In this document: one piece after another, positions 15,366-23,992 of the stretch | How positions within the stretch are numbered: position 1 is the stretch's first letter | Layout: each line of letters starts with the position of its first letter | NCBI RefSeq assembly: GCF_042652185.1 | Contig: NZ_JBHSIX010000001.1 | DNA length: 64,000 bases | From: Actinacidiphila fildesensis | GTDB lineage: Bacteria > Actinomycetota > Actinomycetes > Streptomycetales > Streptomycetaceae | Strand: one strand, 5' to 3' | Program-made: the position numbers and the translations under genes | The notes under the pieces: generated by a model | Told to the model about the DNA's origin: nothing | Seen by the model: the letters and a program-made list of their open reading frames with translations, nothing else | Database searches by the model: none

Positions 15366-16817
15366 TCAGTCCCCGTCACCCGCGCCTCTGACCCGGGCCA
15401 GTTCGGCGAGCCTGCGGTGCTCGACGGCCTTCCGTTCGAGGATCTCGGCCATCCGCAGGTGGTACTCCGGCTTGTCCTGCTCGTAGATGTCCGGGATGCC
15501 GTCCCCGTCCTCGTCGCGCTCCTCCTCCTCGCACATCGCCCGGTACTTGTTGTTGCGGAGCTTGAGCAGGATGCCCGCGATGACGGCCGCGATCAGGGAC
15601 CCGATCAGGACGGCCGCCTTCACCTCGTCGGCCAGCACCGGGTCCTCGTCGAAGGCGAGTTCGCCGATCAGCAGCGACACGGTGAAACCGATCCCGGCCA
15701 GTGAGGCGACGGCGAGCACATCGGGCCAGCGGAGCTCCGGGTTGAGCTCCGCCCGGGTGAACCGGGCCGCGAGCCACGTGCCGCCGAACACGCCCAGGGT
15801 CTTGCCGGCCACCAGGCCGAGCACCACGCCGAGCGTCTCGGGCTGGGAGAAGACATCGGTGAGCGCGCTGCCGGAGACGGCGACACCTGCCGAGAAGAGG
15901 GCGAACAGCGGCACCGCCAGGCCGGCGGAGACGGGGCGCACCAGGTGCTCGACGTGCTCGCCCGGAGAGTGCTCCTCGCCCTCCCGGCGGGTACAGCGCA
16001 GCATCAGGCCCATGGCGACGCCCGCGATCGTGGCGTGCACGCCGCTGTTGTACATCAGCCCCCAGATGACCAGGGCGAGCGGCAGGTAGATGTACCAGCC
16101 GCGCACTTCCTTGCGGAGCAACAGCCAGAAGACCAGCAGGCCGAGCACAGCGCAGCCGAGGGCCACGAAGTTGATCGACGAGGTGAAGAAGACCGCGATG
16201 ATCAGGATCGCGAAGAGGTCGTCGACGACGGCGAGCGTCAGCAGGAAGGCGCGCAGCGCGGACGGCAGCGAGGTGCCGATGACCGCGAGCACGGCCAGCG
16301 CGAAGGCGATGTCGGTGGCGGTCGGGACCGCCCAGCCGTCGAGCGCGCCGCCGCCGACGGTGTTGACCACCACGTAGACGAGCGCGGGTACGGCCATGCC
16401 GCAGACGGCGGCGATGACCGGGAGCGCCGCGGCGGACGGCGTCCGCAGCTCACCGGCGACCAGCTCGCGCTTGAGCTCGATCCCGGCGACGAAGAAGAAG
16501 ACGGCGAGCAGCCCGTCGGCCGCCCAGTGCTGCACCGACAGGTCCAGCCCCAGGGAGGACGGGCCGAAGTGGAATTCCCTGACCGTCTCGTAGGTGTGGT
16601 GCGCCGGGGTGTTGGCCCAGATCAGCGCGGCGACGGCGGCGATGAGCAACAGGATGCCGCCCACGGTCTCGGCGCGCAGTGCGTCGGCGACGAAGGTCCG
16701 CTCGGGGAGGGACAGCCGGCCGAGGAGGACGGAACGGCGGGTGGGCGCGGTCGCGGGCTGGTCGGTCGCGGGTCGCTCGGTCACAGGTCGAAGACCTCCG
16801 GTCGGTCGGTCATCCAC
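15366..16817 (-). CDS. nhaA: Na+/H+ antiporter NhaA with acidic C-terminal extension
   Basis: A 483-residue inner-membrane antiporter with 11-12 helices that exports Na+ in exchange for H+. PTATDIAFALAVLAVIG and LAVVDDLFAILII match the NhaA core; the paired Asp of VVDDL corresponds to the ion-binding Asp163-Asp164 of the E. coli protein. Unlike E. coli NhaA (388 residues), it has a soluble C-terminal tail of ~60 residues. The tail holds DEDGDGIPDIYE at residues 435-446, a 12-residue loop with acidic residues at EF-hand positions 1, 3, 5, 9 and 12, so it may bind calcium. The GTG or ATG start at 16817 follows an acidic-poor region. Confidence 0.92.
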   Translation of the reverse strand: MDDRPTGGLRPVTERPATDQPATAPTRRSVLLGRLSLPERTFVADALRAETVGGILLLIAAVAALIWANTPAHHTYETVREFHFGPSSLGLDLSVQHWAADGLLAVFFFVAGIELKRELVAGELRTPSAAALPVIAAVCGMAVPALVYVVVNTVGGGALDGWAVPTATDIAFALAVLAVIGTSLPSALRAFLLTLAVVDDLFAILIIAVFFTSSINFVALGCAVLGLLVFWLLLRKEVRGWYIYLPLALVIWGLMYNSGVHATIAGVAMGLMLRCTRREGEEHSPGEHVEHLVRPVSAGLAVPLFALFSAGVAVSGSALTDVFSQPETLGVVLGLVAGKTLGVFGGTWLAARFTRAELNPELRWPDVLAVASLAGIGFTVSLLIGELAFDEDPVLADEVKAAVLIGSLIAAVIAGILLKLRNNKYRAMCEEEERDEDGDGIPDIYEQDKPEYHLRMAEILERKAVEHRRLAELARVRGAGDGD

Positions 16818-16947
16818 TGGACATGGCTGACTCCGTTGCCGACCAGACTTCCCGGCGCACCTTGTGTACTGACGCGTTCCTGACGCGGGGACCAGCTTAT
16901 CGGGTCACGCGCTGTGCCGTCCGGCGATCGTCATATTACGGACATGA

Positions 16948-16976
16948 GGGGCTCCCGGCCTGCTGCCGGGAGCCCC
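16948..16976 (-). terminator. terminator downstream of acs
   Basis: GGGGCTCCCGG pairs perfectly with CCGGGAGCCCC across a 7-nt loop, 34 nt beyond the acs stop. Confidence 0.85.
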
Positions 16977-17010
16977 TTGTCGGCCGTCCGGACCCTCTCA
17001 GGCCCTGCGG

Positions 17011-18969
17011 TCAGTCCTCGCTGGTCGCGCCCGGCAGGTTGGTCTGGATCAGATCCATCACCGAGGAGTCCGTCAGCGTGGTGACGTCACCGAGCTCGCG
17101 GTTCTCGGCGACGTCGCGGAGCAGCCGGCGCATGATCTTGCCGGAACGGGTCTTCGGCAGCTCGCTGACGATCAGGATGCGCTTGGGCTTCGCGATCGGG
17201 CCCAGCGTCTTCCCGACGTGGTCGCGCAGCTCGGCGACGAGCGTGTCGGAGTCCGAGGCGGTGCCGCGCAGGATGACGAAAGCGACGATGGCCTGGCCGG
17301 TGGTCGCGTCGGTCGCGCCGACGACCGCCGACTCGGCGACCTTCGGGTGCGAGACGAGCGCCGACTCGACCTCGGTGGTCGAGATGTTGTGGCCCGACAC
17401 CAGCATCACGTCGTCCACCCGGCCGAGCAGCCAGATGTCGCCGTCCTCGTCCTTCTTGGCACCGTCACCCGCGAAGTAGCGGCCCTCGAACCGCGACCAG
17501 TAGGTGTCGATGTAGCGCTGGTCGTCGCCCCAGATGGTGCGGAGCATCGACGGCCACGGCTCGGTCAGCACCAGGTACCCGCCGGAGCCGTTCGGCACCT
17601 CGCGCGCCTCGTCGTCCACGACGGTGGCGGCGATGCCCGGCAGGGCGCGCTGCGCGGAGCCCGGCTTGGTGGTGGTGGCGCCCGGCAGCGGGCTGATCAT
17701 CATCGCGCCGGTCTCGGTCTGCCACCACGTGTCCACGATCGGGCAGCGGTTGCCGCCGATGTGCTCGCGGTACCACATCCACGCCTCGGGGTTGATCGGC
17801 TCGCCGACGCTGCCCAGCACCCGCAGCGAGGACAGGTCGAACTTCGCGGGGATGTCGTCGCCCCACTTCATGAACGTCCGGATCGCGGTGGGCGCGGTGT
17901 AGAGGATCGTCACGCCGTACTTCTGGACGACCTCCCAGAAGCGGCCCTGGTGCGGGGTGTCCGGGGTGCCCTCGTAGATCACCTGGGTGGCGCCGTTGGA
18001 GAGCGGCCCGTAGACGATGTACGAGTGGCCGGTCACCCAGCCGATGTCGGCCGTGCACCAGTAGACATCGGTCTCCGGCTTGAGGTCGAAGACGGCGTGG
18101 TGGGTGTAGGAGGTCTGGGTGAGGTAGCCGCCCGAGGTGTGCAGGATGCCCTTCGGCTTCCCCGTCGTGCCGCTCGTGTAGAGGATGAAGAGCGGGTGCT
18201 CGGCGTCGAACGCCTGCGGCGTGTGCTCGGCGGACTGCCGCGTGACGATGTCGTGCCACCAGACGTCACGGCCCTCGGTGAACGCTGTCTCCTGGCCGGT
18301 ACGGCGGACCACCAGGACATGCTCGACCTGCGGACACTTGGCGACCGCCTCGTCGATGGCGGGCTTGAGCGCCGACGGCTTGCCGCGCCGGTAGCCGCCG
18401 TCGGAGGTGATGACGAGCTTGGCGTCGGCGTCCTGGATGCGGGACGCGACGGCGTCGGCCGAGAAGCCGCCGAAGACCACGGAGTGGGCGGCGCCGATCC
18501 GGGCGCAGGCCAGCATCGCGACCACGGCCTCGGGGATCATCGGGAGGTAGACCGCGACCCGGTCGCCGGCCTCGACGCCCAGCTCGGTGAGCGCGTTGGC
18601 GGCCCGGCTGACCTCGTCCTTGAGCTCGGCGTAGGTGAGCGAGCGGCTGTCGCCGGGCTCGCCCTCGAAGTGGATGGCGACCCGGTCGCCGTTGCCCGCC
18701 TCGACATGGCGGTCGACGCAGTTGTACGCCACGTTGAGCTTGCCGTCGGCGAACCACTTGGCGAACGGCGGGTTCGACCAGTCCAGCGTCTCGGTCGGCT
18801 CGGTGTCCCAGCTCAGCCGGCGCGCCTGCTCGGCCCAGAAGGCCGGGCGGTCGGACTCGGCCTGTGCGTACGCATCCGCGGTGACGTTGGCGGATGCGGC
18901 CAGCTCGGCCGGCGGAGCGAAACGCCGCTCCTCCTTCAACAGATTGGCCAGGCTCTCGTTGCTGCTCAC
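17011..18969 (-). CDS. acs: acetyl-CoA synthetase (AMP-forming)
   Basis: A 652-residue cytoplasmic enzyme that activates acetate with ATP and CoA through an acetyl-AMP intermediate. The AMP-binding motif YTSGTTGKPKG, the motif TWWQTETGAMMISP, and WLLGRVDDVMLVSGHNIST are all intact. The catalytic lysine sits in PKTRSGKIMRRLLR near the C-terminus, the usual site of regulatory acetylation in this family. Length matches Acs from other bacteria. It is a single-gene unit between two hairpins. acs also lies in the homologous mycobacterial neighbourhood (Rv3667). Confidence 0.97.
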   Translation of the reverse strand: MSSNESLANLLKEERRFAPPAELAASANVTADAYAQAESDRPAFWAEQARRLSWDTEPTETLDWSNPPFAKWFADGKLNVAYNCVDRHVEAGNGDRVAIHFEGEPGDSRSLTYAELKDEVSRAANALTELGVEAGDRVAVYLPMIPEAVVAMLACARIGAAHSVVFGGFSADAVASRIQDADAKLVITSDGGYRRGKPSALKPAIDEAVAKCPQVEHVLVVRRTGQETAFTEGRDVWWHDIVTRQSAEHTPQAFDAEHPLFILYTSGTTGKPKGILHTSGGYLTQTSYTHHAVFDLKPETDVYWCTADIGWVTGHSYIVYGPLSNGATQVIYEGTPDTPHQGRFWEVVQKYGVTILYTAPTAIRTFMKWGDDIPAKFDLSSLRVLGSVGEPINPEAWMWYREHIGGNRCPIVDTWWQTETGAMMISPLPGATTTKPGSAQRALPGIAATVVDDEAREVPNGSGGYLVLTEPWPSMLRTIWGDDQRYIDTYWSRFEGRYFAGDGAKKDEDGDIWLLGRVDDVMLVSGHNISTTEVESALVSHPKVAESAVVGATDATTGQAIVAFVILRGTASDSDTLVAELRDHVGKTLGPIAKPKRILIVSELPKTRSGKIMRRLLRDVAENRELGDVTTLTDSSVMDLIQTNLPGATSED

Positions 18970-19073
18970 GCCAACTCCTTGTCAGACTGTCCCAGATGTC
19001 CCGGCCATAGCTCATCAGGCCGCGGGCGCGATGACAAGAGTCGCAGGATAATTGGTTTAGACCTGTAGCGTGA

Positions 19074-19093
19074 GCGGCCCCGTTCGGGGCCGC
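19074..19093 (-). terminator. terminator downstream of the SulP-carbonic anhydrase gene
   Basis: GCGGCCCC pairs with GGGGCCGC around a GTTC loop, 37 nt beyond the stop. It also lies upstream of acs and separates the two units. Confidence 0.75.
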
Positions 19094-19129
19094 GCGGCGT
19101 GTCGCTCCGCCGCCCGGCCCCGGCCGGTG

Positions 19130-21340
19130 TCAGACCGCGTCCAGCACCTCCGGATGCACCGCCGAGAACGCCCCCGTGGCGTGGTCCAGGACGTACGCCT
19201 GGGCCTCGGCGACATGGAAGTACATGCCCTGGAGCTCGAGCTTCCCCTCCGCGTAGCGGCGGGCCACGCACGGGTGGTCCAGCAGGTGCTCCAGCTGTTG
19301 GACCACGTTGGCCAGGCTCAGCCGCTCCAGATCGTCGGCCGGTGCCCGGTCCGTCATCCCGGGACCGCCCCGCGCCAGCCGCTCCAGGCTCGGCCGGCCG
19401 TGTCGCAGCCAGCGGGCCAGCGGGGTCTGCGCGCCGGGCGCGTGGTCGCTGCCGAGCAGCGCCTGCATGGCGCCGCAGCCGGAGTGCCCGCAGACCGTGA
19501 TGCTGCCGACCTTCAGTACGTCCACCGCGTACTCGACGGCCGCGGCCACCGAGTCGCAGGAGTTGTCCGAGCCGGGCGGCGGCATCAGATTCCCGACATT
19601 GCGGACGGTGAAGAGGTCGCCGGGACCGCTGGAGGTGATCATGCTGGTCACCAGCCGGGAATCGGCGCAGGTGAGGAAGAGCTGGGTGGGCCGCTGGCCC
19701 TCCCGCGCCAGCCGCGCCAGCTCGTCGCGCACCAGGGGTGCGGTGTTGCGCTGGAAGTTGCTGACGCCCCCGAGCAGCTGGTTGCCGGCCGGTGCGGTGA
19801 CGGTGGCGGCGCTCGGCCGGGTGCAGTGGTGGTTGCGCCACGGCGTCCAGGGCCGGCAGGCGTGCGTGCTCGCCGGTTCGCTGACGGTCCCTCCGTTGCG
19901 GTCGCCGAGCATGGCCCAGCCGCCGCGGGCACGGTGCCGGTCGCACCACGACTGCAGCGCTTCGTACGCCGCGTGGTCCATGAACGAGCCGTCCAGCTCC
20001 ACGACGGCGTGCGCTCCGTCCGGCACTTGGGCGAAGGCCCGGGTGAGCCGGGGCACCGCGAGGAACGTCAACTGCCCGCGGGCCCGCACCCGGTAGCCGC
20101 CCGCCTCCTCGGAGACCGTGATACGGGTGCGGGTGAGGCGGCGCAGCGCGGTGAACGCCGCTACCGCGATCCCGGCCACCACGCCCTCCAGTACGCCGAG
20201 CAGCAGCACGCCGCCGATGGTGGTGACGTACACCGGGAACTCCTGGTGCCGCCGTACGTTTTTGATGTGCGCGAAGCTGACCATCTTCACGCCGACGAGC
20301 AGGACCAGGACGGCGAGGGCGGCGAGCGGGATCAGATCCAGCACGCCGGCCAGCAGGCTCGCGCACAGCACCACCCCCACCCCGTGCAGGACGGTGGACC
20401 AGCGCGTCACGGCTCCGGCCCGGATGTTCGCCGAGCCGCGCATCGCGCCGCCGGCCACCGGCAGACCGCCGAGCAGCCCGGAGACCACGTTCGACGCGCC
20501 CTGGCCGAGCAGTTCACGGTCGAGCCGCGCGGGTCTGGCCTGCCGGTCCGGGTACGCGGACTGCATCTTGTCGAGCGCGACCGCGGACAGCAGCGATTCC
20601 ATGCTCGCGACGAGGGTGACGGTGACGACCGCGGCGAGCAGGCCGAGCACCGGGCCCTCCGGCAGCCGGGGCAGCACCGGAGCGTTCCACGACGGCAGAT
20701 CGACGCGCGGCACGGTCAGCGCGAGACCAGCGGCCGTGGCGGCGGCGACCGCCGCCAGCGCCGCCGGGACCGCCCGCAGCGCGCGCACGGCTCTGTTTCT
20801 GACGTTCTTTCCGGGCAGCCGGGGCCAGCCGACGAGGACGACGGCGGTGAGCGCGCCGATCCCCAGGGTGGCCGGGCTGGTGGCCGCCAACTGGCGTGGC
20901 AGCGCACCGAGGTTGGCCAGGGCGGAGCCCTGAGCGGTGCCGCCGAGGATGACGTGCAATTGCCCGACGGCGATGGACACGCCGATCCCGGCGAGCATGC
21001 CGTGCACGATGGCGGGGCTGACGACGAGCGCGGCCCGCGCCACCCGCAGGGCGCCGAGGGCGACCTGGGAGAGGCCGGCGAGCACGGTGATGGCGCAGGT
21101 GGTGCGCCATCCGTAGCGCTGTACGAGTTCGGCGGTGACGACCACGAGGCTGGTGGCAGCCCCGCTGACCTGCAACGGGGCCCCGCCGAGCAGCCCGGCG
21201 ACGATACCGCCGACGGCTGCGGCGACAAGGCCGGACTGGAGGGGCGCACCGGTGGCGAGGGCGATACCGAGCGACAGCGGCACGGCGATCAGAAAGACAG
21301 TGATCGAGGCGGACAGATCGGACCTGTGAGGCGTCTGCAT
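19130..21340 (-). CDS. SulP (SLC26) anion transporter fused to beta-carbonic anhydrase
   Basis: A 736-residue fusion. Residues ~1-380 form a SulP transporter with about 10-12 helices (SITVFLIAVPLSLGIAL at the start). A STAS-like segment follows at about 400-510 (HAVVELDGSFMDHAAYEALQ). The C-terminal ~200 residues are a beta-carbonic anhydrase with zinc ligands Cys558 (TCADSR), His619 and Cys622 (CGHSGCGAM) and the Asp-Arg pair of CADSR. The architecture suggests bicarbonate transport coupled to CO2/bicarbonate interconversion at the inner membrane face. Transport substrate is inferred; sulfate or another anion is possible. The gene is monocistronic and divergent from the lipoprotein gene at 21588. 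Confidence 0.92.
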   Translation of the reverse strand: MQTPHRSDLSASITVFLIAVPLSLGIALATGAPLQSGLVAAAVGGIVAGLLGGAPLQVSGAATSLVVVTAELVQRYGWRTTCAITVLAGLSQVALGALRVARAALVVSPAIVHGMLAGIGVSIAVGQLHVILGGTAQGSALANLGALPRQLAATSPATLGIGALTAVVLVGWPRLPGKNVRNRAVRALRAVPAALAAVAAATAAGLALTVPRVDLPSWNAPVLPRLPEGPVLGLLAAVVTVTLVASMESLLSAVALDKMQSAYPDRQARPARLDRELLGQGASNVVSGLLGGLPVAGGAMRGSANIRAGAVTRWSTVLHGVGVVLCASLLAGVLDLIPLAALAVLVLLVGVKMVSFAHIKNVRRHQEFPVYVTTIGGVLLLGVLEGVVAGIAVAAFTALRRLTRTRITVSEEAGGYRVRARGQLTFLAVPRLTRAFAQVPDGAHAVVELDGSFMDHAAYEALQSWCDRHRARGGWAMLGDRNGGTVSEPASTHACRPWTPWRNHHCTRPSAATVTAPAGNQLLGGVSNFQRNTAPLVRDELARLAREGQRPTQLFLTCADSRLVTSMITSSGPGDLFTVRNVGNLMPPPGSDNSCDSVAAAVEYAVDVLKVGSITVCGHSGCGAMQALLGSDHAPGAQTPLARWLRHGRPSLERLARGGPGMTDRAPADDLERLSLANVVQQLEHLLDHPCVARRYAEGKLELQGMYFHVAEAQAYVLDHATGAFSAVHPEVLDAV

Positions 21341-21372
21341 GGTTCCCGTCTCCTTCAGGGCGGCGGGACGTG

Positions 21373-21398
21373 GTAGCCGTACGTAACTGTATGGCTAC
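21373..21398. promoter_or_regulatory. operator-like inverted repeat upstream of the SulP gene
   Basis: GTAGCCGTAC and GTATGGCTAC form a 10-bp inverted repeat with one mismatch and a 6-nt spacer, 33 nt upstream of the SulP start. A second inverted pair, TACTCTC (21396-21402) and GAGAGTA (21418-21424), is interleaved. Position suggests a regulator site in the divergent promoter. Confidence 0.45.
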
Positions 21399-21502
21399 TC
21401 TCAAGCGTCGGTAAAAGGAGAGTAATGCGGATATACGGTTCGGTGAAGTCCGTAGATCCACTCGGGCGGAGATTTGCTCCTATCGGGTGAATCGGGGAGT
21501 GG

Positions 21503-21525
21503 TTTGGCCGGTCGTGACGGCCAAA
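21503..21525. promoter_or_regulatory. inverted repeat in the leader of the deacetylase-like gene
   Basis: TTTGGCCG and CGGCCAAA flank a 7-nt loop, 63 nt before the start codon. It could be an operator or an RNA hairpin; nothing decides between them. Confidence 0.35.
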
Positions 21526-21587
21526 TCGCGGGAGCATGTCAGTTTTTGCTCTCGAATCCCTGCTCTCCCCTTTGGATCGAGGTTCGT

Positions 21588-22889
21588 ATGCATTCCATGC
21601 GGAAGACCACGGCCCTGGCGGCTGTAACCGCGTTGGCATTCGGCGCGGTGGGTTGTTCGAGCGGTTCCAGCGGTTCCAGTTCGGGAGGGTCCGGGCAGAG
21701 CAGCCGGCAGCACGACGGTCCTGCCGCGGCCGTGCAGAAACCACCGGCGCGGGTGATGAAGCTGATCGGCGACGGCTCCACCGCCGAGACCGGGGCGCAG
21801 CCCAACCAGCCCAAGTTCGAGCGGCTCGCGCCGGGCGAGAAGCCCCCGCAGTTCGTCGTCTTCTCCTGGGACGGCGCGGGAGAGGACAGCCAGAAGCTGT
21901 TCTCGCACTTCCGCGAGGTCGGCAAGGAGAACAACGCGGCCATGACGTACTTCCTCAGCGGCGTCTACCTGCTGCCCGGGGACCGCAAGGAGGTCTACGC
22001 GCCGCCGCGGCACTCGCGCGGTGCCTCCGACATCGGCTTCACCGACCGCCCGGAGATGACCGACACGCTGCAGCAGATCCGGCTGGCGTGGCAGGACGGC
22101 AGCGAGATCGGCACCCACTTCAACGGCCACTTCTGCGGCCCGAACGGCGGGGTCGGCACCTGGTCGTCCGAGGAGTGGAAGAGCGAGATCGAGCAGGCCG
22201 AGGGCTTCGTCAAGAACTGGAAGACGAACAGCGGCCTCACCCAGCTCGCCCCGCTGCCGTTCGACTACAGCAAGGAGCTGGTCGGCGGCCGCGCCCCCTG
22301 TCTGGAGGGCCAGCGGAACCTGATCCCGGCCGCCAAGGCGATGGGCTTCCGCTACGACGCCAGCTCGGTCGGCGGGCGGCAGGTCTGGCCCTCGCAGATC
22401 GACGGCGTCTGGGACTTCCCGCTCCAGGACATCCCGGTCCCCGGCCGCGCCTTCGAGACGCTGTCCATGGACTACAACTTCCTGGCCAACCAGTCCGGCA
22501 CCACCAAGGGCGACCCGTCGATGCGCGACTACTGGGGCCGGCAGATGGAGAACGGCCTGGCCGCCGCCTTCGACCGCGCCTACACGGGCAACCGGGCGCC
22601 GATGTTCGTCGGCAACCACTTCGAGTCGTGGAACGGCGGCGTCTACATGAAGGCCGTCGAGTCCACCATCAAGTCGGTGTGCAACAAGGACGGCGTGCGG
22701 TGCGTGTCGTTCAAGCAGATGGCGGACTGGATGGACGCGCAGGACCCGGCCGTGCTGCAGAAGCTGCGCACGCTGGACGTCGGGCAGGCGCCGAAGGAGG
22801 GCTGGCCGGCCCTCCTCGCGGCACCTGCGGCCCCTGGCGCGCCTGCGGCTTCGGCGGGCGCCGCCGGACCCGGGTCGAGGGTCAGCTAG
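21588..22889 (+). CDS. lipoprotein with polysaccharide-deacetylase-like domain
   Basis: A 433-residue secreted lipoprotein. A basic start and hydrophobic stretch end at AVGCSS, a slightly atypical lipobox, followed by a Ser/Gly linker. The body resembles a NodB-fold deacetylase: FVVFSWDGAGEDSQKLFSHF with an Asp at the metal-site position, GSEIGTHFNGHFCG with two His, and FRYDASSVGGRQVWP later. Such enzymes remove acetyl groups from glycans of the envelope. The ATG at 21588 has GATCGAGG upstream; another ATG lies 9 nt later. The tail is Ala/Pro-rich. The stop overlaps the convergent ATPase gene by 8 nt. Confidence 0.8.
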   Translation: MHSMRKTTALAAVTALAFGAVGCSSGSSGSSSGGSGQSSRQHDGPAAAVQKPPARVMKLIGDGSTAETGAQPNQPKFERLAPGEKPPQFVVFSWDGAGEDSQKLFSHFREVGKENNAAMTYFLSGVYLLPGDRKEVYAPPRHSRGASDIGFTDRPEMTDTLQQIRLAWQDGSEIGTHFNGHFCGPNGGVGTWSSEEWKSEIEQAEGFVKNWKTNSGLTQLAPLPFDYSKELVGGRAPCLEGQRNLIPAAKAMGFRYDASSVGGRQVWPSQIDGVWDFPLQDIPVPGRAFETLSMDYNFLANQSGTTKGDPSMRDYWGRQMENGLAAAFDRAYTGNRAPMFVGNHFESWNGGVYMKAVESTIKSVCNKDGVRCVSFKQMADWMDAQDPAVLQKLRTLDVGQAPKEGWPALLAAPAAPGAPAASAGAAGPGSRVS

Positions 22890-23886
22890 GCGACAGCGCG
22901 CCGGCGGCGGTCATCGCCCCGGCCTCGCCGAGGACGAAGACGGGGTCGACCTGGGATGCCAGGTCGGCGCCCGTCTTGGCGTTGCCCCAGCTCTCCGCGT
23001 TCTTCAGATGGAAGTGCACCATCTGGCGGGTGTAGCGGTCCCAGTCGCGCGCGTCGTACGAGGCGTCGGCCGTCTCGTGCATCGTCCGCAGCGCGCGGCG
23101 GTTGGTCTCCTCCAGCAGCTCGAAGCTCGGCGGACGGCCCTTCTCCATCGCGCGCACCCAGTCGGAGTGGCCGACGGTGGCCAGCAGGTCGTCACCCGTC
23201 TCGTCGCGCAGGAACGCCAGGTCGTCGGGGCCCTGCACCTTGTTGCCGATGACGCGCAGCGCTACGCCGAAGTCGCGGGCGTACTCCTTGTACTGGCGGT
23301 AGACGGCGACGCCCTTGCGGGTCGGCTCGGCGACCAGGAACGTCATGTCGAACCGGGTGAACATCCCGGAGGCGAACGAGTCGCTGCCGGCCGTCATGTC
23401 CACCACGACGTACTCGCCGCGCCCGTCGGTCAGATGGTTCAGGCACAGTTCCACCGCTCCGACCTTGGAGTGGTAGCAGGCGACGCCGAGGTCGGACTCG
23501 TTGAACGGGCCGGTCGCCATCAGCTGCACATGGGCGCCGTCGTCCAGGGGGACGGTGCGGGCGCACGCGGCGTAGACCGGGTTCTCCTCGACCACCCGCA
23601 GCAGGCGTGAGCCGCTGCCCGGCGGAGTCGTCTTGATCATGGTCTCGACGGAGGCGATCCGCGGGTTGGTGCCCCGCAGGTACTCCTTGATCTCCGGCAG
23701 GTGGGCGCCCATCGCGGGGAACGCGGCGGCCTCCGCCTCGTCCAGGCCGAGGGCCGGGCCGAGGTGCTGGTTGATGTCCGCGTCAACGGCGACGACGGGC
23801 ACGCGGGCGTCCGCGAGGTGGCGGATGAACAGGGAGGACAGCGTGGTCTTGCCGCTGCCGCCCTTTCCAACGAAAGCGATCTTCAT
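22882..23886 (-). CDS. CooC/ParA-like P-loop ATPase
   Basis: A 334-residue protein of the MinD/Mrp/CooC class. It begins MKIAFVGKGGSGKTT, a deviant Walker A with the signature Lys, and has VVAVDADINQHLGPALG (Walker A' region with DxN), YVVVDMTAGSDSFASG (Walker B) and NKVQGPDD (base-recognition Asn-Lys). Of its relatives, CooC inserts nickel into CO dehydrogenase, but no CODH, hydrogenase or other obvious client gene is nearby, so the role is unknown. The ATG at 23886 starts exactly at the conserved motif; upstream in-frame codons reach into the neighbouring promoter. It is divergent from the Fic-like gene. Confidence 0.82.
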   Translation of the reverse strand: MKIAFVGKGGSGKTTLSSLFIRHLADARVPVVAVDADINQHLGPALGLDEAEAAAFPAMGAHLPEIKEYLRGTNPRIASVETMIKTTPPGSGSRLLRVVEENPVYAACARTVPLDDGAHVQLMATGPFNESDLGVACYHSKVGAVELCLNHLTDGRGEYVVVDMTAGSDSFASGMFTRFDMTFLVAEPTRKGVAVYRQYKEYARDFGVALRVIGNKVQGPDDLAFLRDETGDDLLATVGHSDWVRAMEKGRPPSFELLEETNRRALRTMHETADASYDARDWDRYTRQMVHFHLKNAESWGNAKTGADLASQVDPVFVLGEAGAMTAAGALSPS

Positions 23887-23979
23887 GTTCGCCAAGAGTA
23901 GTCGGACATCTACGGGCGGTGACGGTCTGGAGTGGGGAAGGCCACTCGATCGGGGTTCATTGGTGCGGTTCGCTGTGCG

Positions 23980-23985
23980 TAGGGT
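23980..23985 (+). promoter_or_regulatory. -10-like hexamer for a leaderless Fic-like gene
   Basis: TAGGGT ends 7 nt before the ATG at 23993 with no ribosome site between, fitting a leaderless mRNA. Confidence 0.45.
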
Positions 23986-23992
23986 CGTACTC

